In this document: positions 26,942-35,418 of the stretch, piece by piece
How positions within the stretch are numbered: position 1 is the first letter of the stretch
Layout of the letters: every line of letters starts with the position of its first letter
Source of the DNA: Methylobacterium sp. Leaf125
GTDB lineage: Bacteria > Pseudomonadota > Alphaproteobacteria > Rhizobiales > Beijerinckiaceae
Reading direction: 5' to 3'
Length of the DNA: 64,000 nt
Assembly: GCF_001423085.1 (NCBI RefSeq)
Contig: NZ_LMNU01000046.1
Span: 62,001-126,000 of the forward strand
Notes under the pieces: generated by a model
Seen by the model: the letters and a program-made list of their open reading frames with translations, nothing else
Told to the model about the DNA's origin: nothing
Databases searched by the model: none
Position numbers and translations under genes: made by a program

Positions 26942-27395
26942 AACATAAACCAATACAAAAGGAGGTTAGACACTATTTCCTCGCGTCATATCACCGACAA
27001 CACATGAAATATTCCTTACGATTGCAACTTTGACACGCGATAGACTGAAATAGACCCGCGGCGTGATACGATCGGTCTCATCGCCGCTCCCCGTCCGCTT
27101 CCCCGAAGGCCGATATCGGGCCCTCGGGGAAGCGGACGGGGCGGTGATCCGGGTCCCGCAACAGCGCCCGCTCAAGATCCGGCACTCCGTCGCACGCCGC
27201 TCGGTGCCGGGCGCCGGCTTTCGGGGCCCCTGAAGGCCGGAGGATGCTTGACACGGAGCGACCCGACCGCCTCAGTGCTCCCATCGCGCCGACCCCGGGG
27301 CGCCCTCCACCACGACGTCGGCCCGGCCGACTTCCCCCCGCTCCGCACCCCGCCCTGCCGATGTCCCCTCCCCCCGCCTCCGCCCGGTCCGCCCC
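26942..27395. other. 454-base divergent spacer with a long palindrome
   Basis: Spacer between the divergently transcribed MCP (minus) and heparinase-like (plus) genes. The left part is AT-richer and likely holds the MCP promoter. It contains the 53-base palindrome described at 27089-27141. No gene seen. Confidence 0.6.
27089..27141. repeat. Large inverted repeat with 18-base perfect arms
   Basis: Arms 27089-27106 and 27124-27141 are perfectly complementary over 18 bases; the intervening 17 bases contain a further palindromic core around GATATC, so the whole 53 bases can fold into one long hairpin with a mismatch and a bulge. No T-run follows on either strand. Confidence 0.9.
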
Positions 27396-30137
27396 GTGAG
27401 CGAACCGAGCGCGCCCGGCCTTCGGGTCCTGCTGCCGGAGGCCGCCCGCTATGCCGGGGGGGCGCATGTCGGGCCGGGGGAGAACGAGCATTGGATCCCG
27501 GCCAAGAACCGCTGGTCGCGGGTGGTGCTGCCCTTCGGGGGGCTGGTGCCGGAGGCTTGGTGCTGCCTCGGCTTCCGCCTCGCCTGGGCGGCGGAGGAGG
27601 CCGCCGGGTCCGCCCTCGACTTCGCCCTGGTGGGGATCGACTTCCTGGCCGAGGACGGGTCGAGCCTCGACTTCGACCACGTGCCCGGCCTCGACCGGAC
27701 CCTCCTCGACCCGCACGGGACCTGGATCGCCGGCCCGTCCGCCCTGCCGCCGGAGACGCACGGCGCGCGGGCCGGGCGCCTCCAGCTCGCCTTCCAGGTG
27801 CCGGCCCCGGCCACCCGGATCACGGTGACGCTCCGCTCCTGGCGCAACACCCATGCGTTCACGGTCGCCGAGGCGCGCCTGACGCAGGGGACGGATCTGC
27901 CGCCCGCCCCCTCCCTGATCCCCCGCACACGGCACCGCCTCGGGCCGGAGCCGGCCTGGCGCGACCACGCCCTGGTGCCGGGCTGCGGCCTCGTGCTGCG
28001 CGGCCAGCTCCACACGCCGCATCCGGGCACCCATGCGGCCCTGGCCCGCATCGTCTACCGCGACCGCTCCGGCGCGGCGCTCGACCCGCCCTATCCGGGG
28101 ACCATCTCGGTGCCGGGGCTCGGGGCCCTCGTCGACCTCTCCGCCCACCAGCAGGCGCGCCGCTTCACCCTGGAGCTCCAGCCCCCCGCCGGGGCGGCGC
28201 AGGTGGCGGTGGGCTTCGCCACCTGGGAGGCGGACGGACCGGAGGCGGAACTCCTCGCCCCTCCGGAGGTGGCCCTGGAGGACCGGATGCGGCTGGAGAG
28301 CCTCTGCGCCGACGATCTCCTCGCCGCCCCCGATTTCCTCGCCCGCCTGGCCGAGCGCCTGTCCCTGCCCGGGGCCGCCTTCTCCGGCTGGTGCCCGCAG
28401 CCCGAGGCGGTGGCCGCCGTGCCGGCGGTGCTCGCCCGCGCCCGGGCGATCCAGCGCGGCGAGGGCCACCGCGCCGCCGGTCTCGACCGGACCCTGCGCC
28501 TCGCCGGCCAACCCGCCTGGACCCTGCCGGAGGCGCCGGACTGGACCGAGGATCCGTTCCGCTCGGTGCCCTGGCGCCTGGAGTACCAGTCCCTGGCCTG
28601 GCTCGGGGCGCTGGCCGAGGCGCCGGGCGGCGCCGCCACCGCCGTCGGCCTCGCCCTGTCCTGGTCGCGGGCCAACCCCTGGGGGGCGCCCACCGACGGC
28701 CTCGCCCTGCACCCGGCAGCCCTCGCCGCCCGCACCGAGACCGTCGTGCGGCTCCTCGCCCGGGCCGGCAAGCCCGGCGGCCCGGCCTCCCTGACCCTCA
28801 CGGGCGAGGCGGTGCGTCACGGCTTCGCCCTCGCCGAGATTCTCGGTCAGAACACCTTCGGCCGCTCGATCCACCAGCTCCAGGCGGCAGCGGTCCTGCG
28901 CATCGTCGCCCGGGCCCTGCCGCTGCTGCCGCTCGCGGCGCACTGGCGCTCCCTGGCCGACGCCGCCCTCGAAGCCGGCCTCGCGCCGCTCCTCGATGCG
29001 GAGGGACGGTTCTCCGACCCCGCCCTGCATCCGCGCCTCGAACTCCTGACCCTGCTGCGCGCCCTCGGACTCGGCCTCGACGCCGAGGATCCCGCCGAGT
29101 CGGCTCTCAAGTCCCGCCTCGACCGGCTCGTGGCGGCCGGACTCCCGGCGGTCGCCGGTCTCCTCGATCCGACCGGGCGCCTGCCGCCGTTCGGGGACGC
29201 CCCCGCCGGCGAGGATGCCGCCGGCTGGATCGGGCGTCTCGGCGCGGAGGCGGGTCGCGCGCTCAGCGCCGAGCGCTGGTCCGGAGACGCGCGACCGCGA
29301 CGCGACCGTCCCAGTATACCACGCGTCACCCTCGAGCCCGCCGCGGGCCGCGTCGACCCGTCCTCGGGCATGATCGCGCAGCGCTACGACGCTCCCGGTC
29401 GGGGCTGGGGCCACTTCGCCTGCACCTTCGCCAGCCAGGGCCAGGGTCCCGGATCCGGCCACCGGGACGTCGGCTCCTTCGTCTACGCCTGCGAAGGGGT
29501 GCGCTGGATCGTCGAGGCCGGCGGCTCGAGCCAGGTCGAGACCGGCGCCGCCCGCCATCACCTCCTCTCGGGAGCCGGCCACAACGTGGCGGCCCTCGAC
29601 CAGCGCGAACCGATGGCGGGCCCGGCCCTCTCCCTCGGGGCGGAGCGCCTCATCGGCGCCACCGCCCACCGCCTCGCCACGCAGGCCTACGGTCCCGAAG
29701 TCGCGCACCGGCGGGTCTTCCTCGTCCTCGACGACCTCTCCGGACTGGCGGTGTTCGATCGATTCAGCGGCTCGGGCAGCCTCAGCTTCGAGGGCGCGGT
29801 CCACCTGTCGCCGGAGATCCTGCTGGCCCTGGCGGGTCCGCGCCGGGCCATGGCCCAGGCCGGGCGCCACCGGCTCTCGCTCTCCCCCCTGGCCGTGCGT
29901 GGACGCTACGCCGGCCTGACCCTCCGCAACGGCTGCAATGCCCATCCGGGCGCCCTGCGGGGCTTCGTCGCCGCGGCGGCCGGGGGCCTGCAGCCGACGA
30001 GCGTGCTCGGCTATGCCTTCGCGGGTGCGGGCACGGTCTGCGGCGGCCTGGTCCTCGCGGCCGATGCGGATGCCGACCGGCGGCTCACCGCGCTGCTGGG
30101 CGAGGCCGCCTTCGAGCGCCTGCTGACGGAGGCGTAG
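27396..30137 (+). CDS. Heparinase II/III-like protein
   Basis: 913-residue protein. The C-terminal third matches the heparinase II/III-like beta-sandwich: GHRDVGSFVYACEGVRWIVE (a SGHxDxGSF-type motif), then SQVETGAARHHLLSGAGHN and AHRRVFLVLDDLSGLAVFDRF. The central part is helical and may be the alpha/alpha toroid of polysaccharide lyases. The N-terminal 290 residues are beta-rich carbohydrate-binding-like segments (SWRNTHAFTVAEARL, VAVGFATWE). No signal peptide is evident, which is odd for a lyase. Start is GTG at 27396. Its neighbours make surface glycan genes, so it may act on or help build an acidic polysaccharide; substrate is unknown. Confidence 0.75.
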   Translation: MSEPSAPGLRVLLPEAARYAGGAHVGPGENEHWIPAKNRWSRVVLPFGGLVPEAWCCLGFRLAWAAEEAAGSALDFALVGIDFLAEDGSSLDFDHVPGLDRTLLDPHGTWIAGPSALPPETHGARAGRLQLAFQVPAPATRITVTLRSWRNTHAFTVAEARLTQGTDLPPAPSLIPRTRHRLGPEPAWRDHALVPGCGLVLRGQLHTPHPGTHAALARIVYRDRSGAALDPPYPGTISVPGLGALVDLSAHQQARRFTLELQPPAGAAQVAVGFATWEADGPEAELLAPPEVALEDRMRLESLCADDLLAAPDFLARLAERLSLPGAAFSGWCPQPEAVAAVPAVLARARAIQRGEGHRAAGLDRTLRLAGQPAWTLPEAPDWTEDPFRSVPWRLEYQSLAWLGALAEAPGGAATAVGLALSWSRANPWGAPTDGLALHPAALAARTETVVRLLARAGKPGGPASLTLTGEAVRHGFALAEILGQNTFGRSIHQLQAAAVLRIVARALPLLPLAAHWRSLADAALEAGLAPLLDAEGRFSDPALHPRLELLTLLRALGLGLDAEDPAESALKSRLDRLVAAGLPAVAGLLDPTGRLPPFGDAPAGEDAAGWIGRLGAEAGRALSAERWSGDARPRRDRPSIPRVTLEPAAGRVDPSSGMIAQRYDAPGRGWGHFACTFASQGQGPGSGHRDVGSFVYACEGVRWIVEAGGSSQVETGAARHHLLSGAGHNVAALDQREPMAGPALSLGAERLIGATAHRLATQAYGPEVAHRRVFLVLDDLSGLAVFDRFSGSGSLSFEGAVHLSPEILLALAGPRRAMAQAGRHRLSLSPLAVRGRYAGLTLRNGCNAHPGALRGFVAAAAGGLQPTSVLGYAFAGAGTVCGGLVLAADADADRRLTALLGEAAFERLLTEA

Positions 30138-30146
30138 GGCGCGTCC

Positions 30147-30593
30147 TCAGGAACGGACTTCGCGCTTGGCGACGAAGTTGAACTCTTCGACCAGCACGTC
30201 CTTGACCACATCGGAGCCGAGGCGGGCGTTCACCTGCTTGCGGATCTCGGCAAGGCGCTGTGTGACGTTGTAGCGGGACAGGCGTTTGAAATCGATCGCC
30301 GGGTCCGTGTAGATCTGCCGGAAAGTCTCATCGACCACGAAGGCGTTCGGCGGCACCGAGAGCGTGTGCATCAGCCGCGCATCGGCAGTGAAGACCAAGA
30401 TAGCGACGATATAACCCTGCACCTTGCCGTCGACGACCATTGGAACATTGACGGGCGGCAGTTTTTGGTACTGGAGACCTTCGAGGTAGGGTTCGGTCTT
30501 CTTGGAAAACAACCCCGCCCCCCAGGTCACTGCGCCGTAGCAGGACAGGATGGTGAGGCCGCAGATCCACAGGCCGGTGACGAGGATGCGCAT
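30147..30593 (-). CDS. FliL-like membrane-anchored flagellar-locus protein
   Basis: 148-residue protein with one N-terminal TM (LVTGLWICGLTILSCYGAVTW) and a periplasmic domain ending SDVVKDVLVEEFNFVAKRE. The end recalls the FliL C-terminus, and the middle (VVDGKVQGYIVAILVFTADA) resembles the FliL beta-domain, although overall similarity to the fliL at 5482 is low. It lies last in the fliR to flgN-like string. I cannot assign it to a named family with certainty. Confidence 0.55.
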   Translation of the reverse strand: MRILVTGLWICGLTILSCYGAVTWGAGLFSKKTEPYLEGLQYQKLPPVNVPMVVDGKVQGYIVAILVFTADARLMHTLSVPPNAFVVDETFRQIYTDPAIDFKRLSRYNVTQRLAEIRKQVNARLGSDVVKDVLVEEFNFVAKREVRS

Positions 30594-30608
30594 GGCGGGG
30601 AGCGAGCC

Positions 30609-30938
30609 TCAGCGCCGGACGTGGCCGGAATAGGTACCGTCGGATTCCGCCTCGCGCAGGGACTCCGCGACGATGCCGGAGATCTCCTCGACGGCCCGCA
30701 GGTGCAGGCCGACAGCGTCCTGGTTGCGCTCCAGGACACCGCGCAGGCGCAGCAGCTGGTCGCGCACCGGCCCGTCGAGTTCGGCGGGGTCGAGGTCGCG
30801 GGTCAGCCGGGTCAGTTCGAGGAGGCTCTGGCTCTTGCGCCGGTTCACCGCCTCCTGGTCGACGGGGTGATGCGCGAGCAGCGCCTCGGTCTCCGCCGTC
30901 ACGGTGGCTTCCAGGCGCTTCAGGGATGCGAGCAGCAT
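30609..30938 (-). CDS. FlgN-like flagellar chaperone candidate
   Basis: 109-residue all-helical protein. The segment NRRKSQSLLELTRLTRDLDP and the heptad-like repeats suit the FlgN family of export chaperones for the hook-filament junction proteins FlgK/FlgL, which are encoded in this window. It sits between the rod-binding gene and the FliL-like gene. Identity is inferred from size, helicity and position. Confidence 0.55.
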   Translation of the reverse strand: MLLASLKRLEATVTAETEALLAHHPVDQEAVNRRKSQSLLELTRLTRDLDPAELDGPVRDQLLRLRGVLERNQDAVGLHLRAVEEISGIVAESLREAESDGTYSGHVRR

Positions 30939-30944
30939 GGGGTC

Positions 30945-31421
30945 TCAGCTCTCCGAGGTCTTGGCCGACGGCGCGACGGTCGCCGCGGGCGGATTCAGCG
31001 GACGCGCCGCCTCGAGCATGCGGGCGATCCCGACGCCGCCGGCCTTGGCGACCTGCGTCCCGACCTGATCGGCGAGCATCGACTTCCAGATCCCGCCGGC
31101 ATTGCCCTTGCCGAAGACGGCGCTGGCCTTCGAGGGCATCATGGTCTCGACGAACTGGCGCAGGACGAAGGCCTCGAACTGCTTGTAGGGATCCCCGGCC
31201 CTGCCGGCGCCCGAGATCGCGTTGTCGGTCTGCAGGGCCGTCAGGGCTCCGCGGGCGTCGAGGGGCATGTGCACCGAGGCGCCGGCCATGCGGTAGGCAT
31301 CGCCGAACGCCGCCGGATCGGTTCCGGGAGCCGACAGCTTGGCGGCGGCCTCCTGCACGCGGCCGGGATCGGCGGCGCGGGCCACATCGAGGACGATGTC
31401 GGAGGGAGGCGAGATGCTCAT
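30945..31421 (-). CDS. flgJ: Rod-binding protein, FlgJ N-domain (CheL type)
   Basis: 158-residue protein with the rod-binding domain seen in FlgJ: YKQFEAFVLRQFVETMMPSK followed by GNAGGIWKSMLADQVG. In alphaproteobacteria this short form, called CheL in Caulobacter, lacks the C-terminal muramidase domain. ATG 31421 is preferred to an upstream in-frame start that only adds a proline-rich stretch. The muramidase activity must therefore come from another gene. Confidence 0.85.
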   Translation of the reverse strand: MSISPPSDIVLDVARAADPGRVQEAAAKLSAPGTDPAAFGDAYRMAGASVHMPLDARGALTALQTDNAISGAGRAGDPYKQFEAFVLRQFVETMMPSKASAVFGKGNAGGIWKSMLADQVGTQVAKAGGVGIARMLEAARPLNPPAATVAPSAKTSES

Positions 31422-31480
31422 GGCAGGCGCTTCAGCGGGTTCGGGGAGCCGGTCCCTGGGAGGCATAGGCCCCCTGGCTT

Positions 31481-31530
31481 TCGGCAGGCTTGCATCGTAG
31501 CAGCCTTGCTTCTCGGCAGGCTTGCATCGT
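31481..31530. repeat. 18-base direct repeat in spacer
   Basis: The 18-mer tcggcaggcttgcatcgt occurs perfectly at 31481-31498 and 31513-31530, between the FlgJ/CheL start and the FliJ-like stop. Confidence 0.9.
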
Positions 31531-31562
31531 GGCCCTGGGGATCGGTTCGGGGGCCTCGGGGA

Positions 31563-31964
31563 TCAGTCCGGAGGCCTTGGCCCGCGTGCGGTCATGAGGT
31601 CGAGCTGTTCGAGCAGGGCGTGCTGCTCGCGCTCGTGGTCGCGCCGCTTCAGGAGGCTGTCGGCCTGGCGCTCGGCGCGCTTCTCGGCGAGGCCACGGGC
31701 CTTCAGTATGTCAGACAGTCGTGTCGAGGTCGCGCTGAGTTCGGTCGCTTCCGTCGCGAGCGCGCGCAGGCGCCGCGCCGCGGCGTCGAGGAACAGGCCG
31801 TGCATGGTCTCGCCGGCCAGGGTCGACAGCATGGCCGCCCGGTCGGCCTCGACCCGCGCGACCTGGGCGCGGTTGGCGGCGAGGTCGCGCTCGGCCAGGC
31901 CCCGCATCTGCTCCTGGACCTTGAGCAGGCGCTGGGCGCGGAGGAGCCGGAGGCGGGTGGTCAT
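31563..31964 (-). CDS. fliJ: FliJ-like coiled-coil flagellar protein
   Basis: 133-residue, almost wholly helical protein rich in Arg, Glu, Ala and Leu (MTTRLRLLRAQRLLKVQEQM, AEKRAERQADSLLKRRDHE), as expected for FliJ, the central stalk of the FliI ATPase ring. It follows fliR by four bases. FliJ sequences are poorly conserved, so the call depends on the coiled-coil pattern and position. Confidence 0.65.
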   Translation of the reverse strand: MTTRLRLLRAQRLLKVQEQMRGLAERDLAANRAQVARVEADRAAMLSTLAGETMHGLFLDAAARRLRALATEATELSATSTRLSDILKARGLAEKRAERQADSLLKRRDHEREQHALLEQLDLMTARGPRPPD

Positions 31965-31968
31965 CGGC

Positions 31969-32739
31969 TCAGCCCCGGCGCAGGTAGTCGAAGTAGCCCA
32001 TGACGAACTGCATCATGAACTCGTTGCTGATGGCGTAGAGGAGCAGCAGGCCGCCGGCCATGATGAACGGCGTGGCGATGAAGTAGACCGGGATCTGCGG
32101 CACGAGCTTGTTCACGAAGCCGGCGGCGAGGTTCACCGCCACCGCGTAGACGAGGAACGGCGAGGTGATGCGCAGGCCCAGCACGAAGGCGGTCGTGACC
32201 TGGTCGACGATGCGCACCAGGGCGGCCTGCGAGCCGATGCCCTCGCCGGGCGGGATCCGGCCGTAGGAATCGACGAGGCCGCGGAACAGCTCCCAGTGCA
32301 GGTCGGCGGCGAACAGCAGCGCGGCCGCCGCCATCATGATCATCGCCTCCACCGCCGGGACCGGGTCCATGCCCTCGGCCACCGACCCCGGCATGCCGCC
32401 GAAGCCCACCATGGTGACGGCGGCGTTCACGACGGTCTCCAGCACCACGTAGTAGACCCGGCCGAGGAAGCCGAGGACGAGGCCGGTCAGGCTCTCGGTG
32501 ACGATCCAGCCCAGGGTGGCGCCGGGATCCTGGGCCGCGAGCTTGCCCTGGAACAGGGGCAGCAGCATCGGGGTCAGGGCCAGGGAGACCGCCAGCGAGA
32601 TGAGGAGGCGGACCTGCGCGGGCACGCGGGGACTGGAGAAGCCCGGCACGATGAGGAGGCAGGCGCCGACCCGGCAGAAGATCAGGAACACCCCGAGAAA
32701 GCTCTCGGGGCCGAGCACGGCCAGGAGCGGCGCCGTCAC
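31969..32739 (-). CDS. fliR: Flagellar export gate protein FliR
   Basis: 256-residue membrane protein of the FliPQR gate with about six TM segments. The N-terminus (FLIFCRVGACLLIVPGFSSPRVPAQVRLLISLAVSLAL) is diagnostic of FliR. It starts at GTG 32739, overlapping the flhA stop by four bases (GTGA). A longer in-frame extension only covers flhA. The C-terminus ends FVMGYFDYLRRG. Confidence 0.95.
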   Translation of the reverse strand: MTAPLLAVLGPESFLGVFLIFCRVGACLLIVPGFSSPRVPAQVRLLISLAVSLALTPMLLPLFQGKLAAQDPGATLGWIVTESLTGLVLGFLGRVYYVVLETVVNAAVTMVGFGGMPGSVAEGMDPVPAVEAMIMMAAAALLFAADLHWELFRGLVDSYGRIPPGEGIGSQAALVRIVDQVTTAFVLGLRITSPFLVYAVAVNLAAGFVNKLVPQIPVYFIATPFIMAGGLLLLYAISNEFMMQFVMGYFDYLRRG

Positions 32740-34817
32740 GAGATCGTCCCGAGGGAGCGGATCTCGACCCCGCGCGCGATCTCCAGGTGCGAGAGGACGG
32801 CGAGCGTCGGGTAGAGCCGCTCGATGATCATCCGCACGTAGGGGCGGGCATCCGGCGCGGTCACCAGGGCGAAGTTGCGGGTCTCGCGCATCTGCTTGCG
32901 GATCGCCTCGGACGCCTCGGTGCCGAACTGCTCGACGAGGCGCGGGTCGATGTCGAACTCGATGACCTCGCCCTTGCCGTCGCGCTTCAGGCTCTGGTGG
33001 AAGGAGAGGTCCCAGGCGCTGCCGAGGCGCAGCACCGCGAGCACGCCGTTCTCGGCGAGGTCGCCGCAGATCTGCTGGGCGATGCGCATGCGGACGTGCT
33101 CGGCGATCTGCTCGGCCCGGCGGGCATGGGGCGTGATCTCGGCCACGGCCTCCAGGATGAGGTGCAGGTTGCGGATCGACACCCGCTCGGAGAGCAGGAG
33201 CTTCAGCACCGCCTGCAGGCCCGAATAGGAGATCTGCGAGGGGCAGATCTCGTCCAGCAGGCGCTTGTACTCGGGGTCGAGCCGGTCCAGCAGGTTGCGC
33301 ATGTCCTTGTAGGACAGGAGCGTGGGCAGGTTGTTGCGGATCACCTCGGAGAGGTGGGTCAGCAGCACCGAGGAGCCGTCGATGGGCTCGAACCCGCCGC
33401 GCCGCACCTCGCCCGCATAGGCGTCGAGGACCCAGCGCGCCTTCATGCCGAAGGCGGGCTCGCGGACCTCGTCGCTCGGCACGTCCGGCACGGGGCCGTC
33501 GCCGGTGACCACGAGGAGCTCGCCGGGGCGCAGTTCCTGGGTCGCCACCACGGTGCCGTGGATCAGGATCTGGTAGCATTTCGGCGGCACCGCCAGGCTG
33601 TCGGTCAGCTTGATGTCGGGCACGACGAAGCCGTACTGGCGCGCGAACTTGCGGCGCATCTTGGCGACCCGGTGCGACAGCTCGGATTGCGTTCCCTGGA
33701 CCTGGGCCGAGATCTGGCGCCCGAGGCAGAGCTCGATCTCCGGCGTCTTCAGCGATTCCTTGACGGATTCGCGCAGCGCGACCTGCTTCTTCTCCTCGTC
33801 GGCCTCCGCCTTGGCATCGACGATCGCCTTCTGGGCGGCGAGCTTCTTCGGGATCGCGTAGGCGGTGAAGGCCATCAGCCCGGAGAGCACCATGAAGGGC
33901 ACGAAGGGCAGGCCCGGCACCAGGGCGAACATGAACATCAGGGCCGCGGCCACCGAGAGGGCGCGGGGATAGGCCCCGAGCTGGCCCAGCACCGCCTGCT
34001 CCGCGGTGCCCCGCGTGCCGCCCTTCGAGACCAGGAGGCCGGCGGCCAGCGAGACGATCAGGGCCGGGATCTGTGAGACCAGGCCGTCGCCCACCGACAG
34101 CTTGGTGAACACGTCGGCCGCCTGGCCCAGCGGCATGCCGTGGCGGGTGGTGCCGATGATGATGCCGCCGAACACGTTGACGGCGATGGTGATGAGCGAG
34201 GCGATGGCCTCGCCGCGCACGAACTTCGAGGCGCCGTCCATGGAGCCGAAGAAGGCGCTCTCCTCCTCCAGCTCGCGCCGGCGGTGCTGGGCCTCCTTGT
34301 CGTCGATCAGGCCGGCATTGAGATCGGCGTCGATCGCCATCTGCTTGCCGGGGATCGCGTCGAGGGTGAAGCGCGCCCCCACCTCGGCGATGCGGGTGGC
34401 GCCCTTGGTGATGACGAGGAAGTTCACCGTGATCAGGATCAGGAAGACCACGATTCCGATGACGAAGTCGCCGCTCATCACGAACTGCGAGAAGCCCTGG
34501 ATCACGTGGCCGGCCGCCGAGACGCCGTGCTGTCCGTTGGCCAGGATCAACCGGGTGGTGGCGATGCCGAGGGCCAGGCGCAGCAGGGTCGCGATCAGCA
34601 GGACGGTGGGAAAGGCCGAGAATTCCAGCGGCTTCTTGATCCAGAGCGCCACCATCAGGATCAGCACCGACAGGGCGATCGAGAAGGCGAGCCCGATATC
34701 GAGCAGGATCGCCGGCACCGGCAGGAACAGGATCGCCAGGATGGCGACGATGCCCGCCGCGAAACCGATGTCCCGCTGGGACCGGCGCTCTCCTGCGATC
34801 GTGGCGCTTGCCGCCAT
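32736..34817 (-). CDS. flhA: Flagellar export gate protein FlhA
   Basis: 693-residue export gate protein. Eight TM segments occupy roughly residues 18-310, and the FHIPEP-family signature RIAEVGARFTLDAIPGKQMA and DADLNAGLI are present. The large cytosolic domain (about 330-693) binds export chaperones; it contains GLQAVLKLLLSERVSIRNLH. Length is normal. ATG at 34817. Upstream in order it should follow fliQ, but the pxp genes intervene. Confidence 0.97.
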   Translation of the reverse strand: MAASATIAGERRSQRDIGFAAGIVAILAILFLPVPAILLDIGLAFSIALSVLILMVALWIKKPLEFSAFPTVLLIATLLRLALGIATTRLILANGQHGVSAAGHVIQGFSQFVMSGDFVIGIVVFLILITVNFLVITKGATRIAEVGARFTLDAIPGKQMAIDADLNAGLIDDKEAQHRRRELEEESAFFGSMDGASKFVRGEAIASLITIAVNVFGGIIIGTTRHGMPLGQAADVFTKLSVGDGLVSQIPALIVSLAAGLLVSKGGTRGTAEQAVLGQLGAYPRALSVAAALMFMFALVPGLPFVPFMVLSGLMAFTAYAIPKKLAAQKAIVDAKAEADEEKKQVALRESVKESLKTPEIELCLGRQISAQVQGTQSELSHRVAKMRRKFARQYGFVVPDIKLTDSLAVPPKCYQILIHGTVVATQELRPGELLVVTGDGPVPDVPSDEVREPAFGMKARWVLDAYAGEVRRGGFEPIDGSSVLLTHLSEVIRNNLPTLLSYKDMRNLLDRLDPEYKRLLDEICPSQISYSGLQAVLKLLLSERVSIRNLHLILEAVAEITPHARRAEQIAEHVRMRIAQQICGDLAENGVLAVLRLGSAWDLSFHQSLKRDGKGEVIEFDIDPRLVEQFGTEASEAIRKQMRETRNFALVTAPDARPYVRMIIERLYPTLAVLSHLEIARGVEIRSLGTIS

Positions 34818-35064
34818 GGCGGATACTCAACCCCCGTGAATCAACACCGGCTTGTCGCGCCGCAAGCTTGCGCGAGGGTCGCCTGGCACCGGCCGCGGCA
34901 TCGGCAAAGCGACCGAACGGGCGCGGCGCGCGTTGAAGGGATGTCGATTCCACCCTGCGGGTGCGTGCGTGCTAAGATCATTGTCTGCATCGGCGCCGTA
35001 CGTTGGGATTTCGGACCCAGCCTGCAGCGTCCGCGTTGTGTTCTTCGAAAGACTCGATTGCCTC

Positions 35065-35316
35065 ATGCCTGATCTTCGCCTCGCCCTCCCCCTCCTCGGT
35101 GCTCTCCTGGTTTCGGGAACCGCGGTCGCCGAACCCACGCCGATCCGCGAATTGCTCAAGCTCTCCTGCACCGGAGACTACCTGGAGCATTGCAGCATGC
35201 ACCCGCCCGGCGGCCCGGAGGTGGAGGCCTGCTTCCGGCAGAACCTGCGCAAGCTCTCGCCGGACTGCGCCCGGGCGATCCGGACCTATCAGCGTGAGAA
35301 GAAATCCACGCGCTGA
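35065..35316 (+). CDS. Small secreted Cys-rich protein (GLG1-repeat-like)
   Basis: 83-residue exported protein. A signal peptide MPDLRLALPLLGALLVSG ends near TAVAEP. The mature part has four Cys in the order LSCTGDYLEHC, EACFRQNLRKLSPDC, which fits the single Cys-rich GLG1-type repeat (DxxxxC, ACLxxNxxxLSxxC) found in small alphaproteobacterial proteins. Two disulfides are likely. The in-frame upstream extension lacks a signal and was discarded. Function unknown. Confidence 0.75.
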   Translation: MPDLRLALPLLGALLVSGTAVAEPTPIRELLKLSCTGDYLEHCSMHPPGGPEVEACFRQNLRKLSPDCARAIRTYQREKKSTR

Positions 35317-35418
35317 GGCCGGCCCAGCCGGAAAGCCGGCTTCCGGATCGGATCCCGAACCGGATTCCCGACCACCCGCGTCGCCGGCGTCCGGGCCGAC
35401 GCGCAGCAGGATCAGGCC

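Noticed and set aside
24911..27007. A 698-residue open frame opposite the chemoreceptor
   Set aside because: Composition is unlike protein-coding sequence in this genome; the minus strand has the HAMP and MCP tip motifs.
27078..29945. A 955-residue open frame antisense to the heparinase-like gene
   Set aside because: Gly/Arg/Glu-rich, no domain, caused by the high GC codon bias of the plus-strand gene.
32736..34817. Possible virulence type III secretion gate genes
   Set aside because: fliP, fliQ, fliR and flhA homologues exist in injectisomes, but the neighbours and FliP signal peptide mark this as flagellar.
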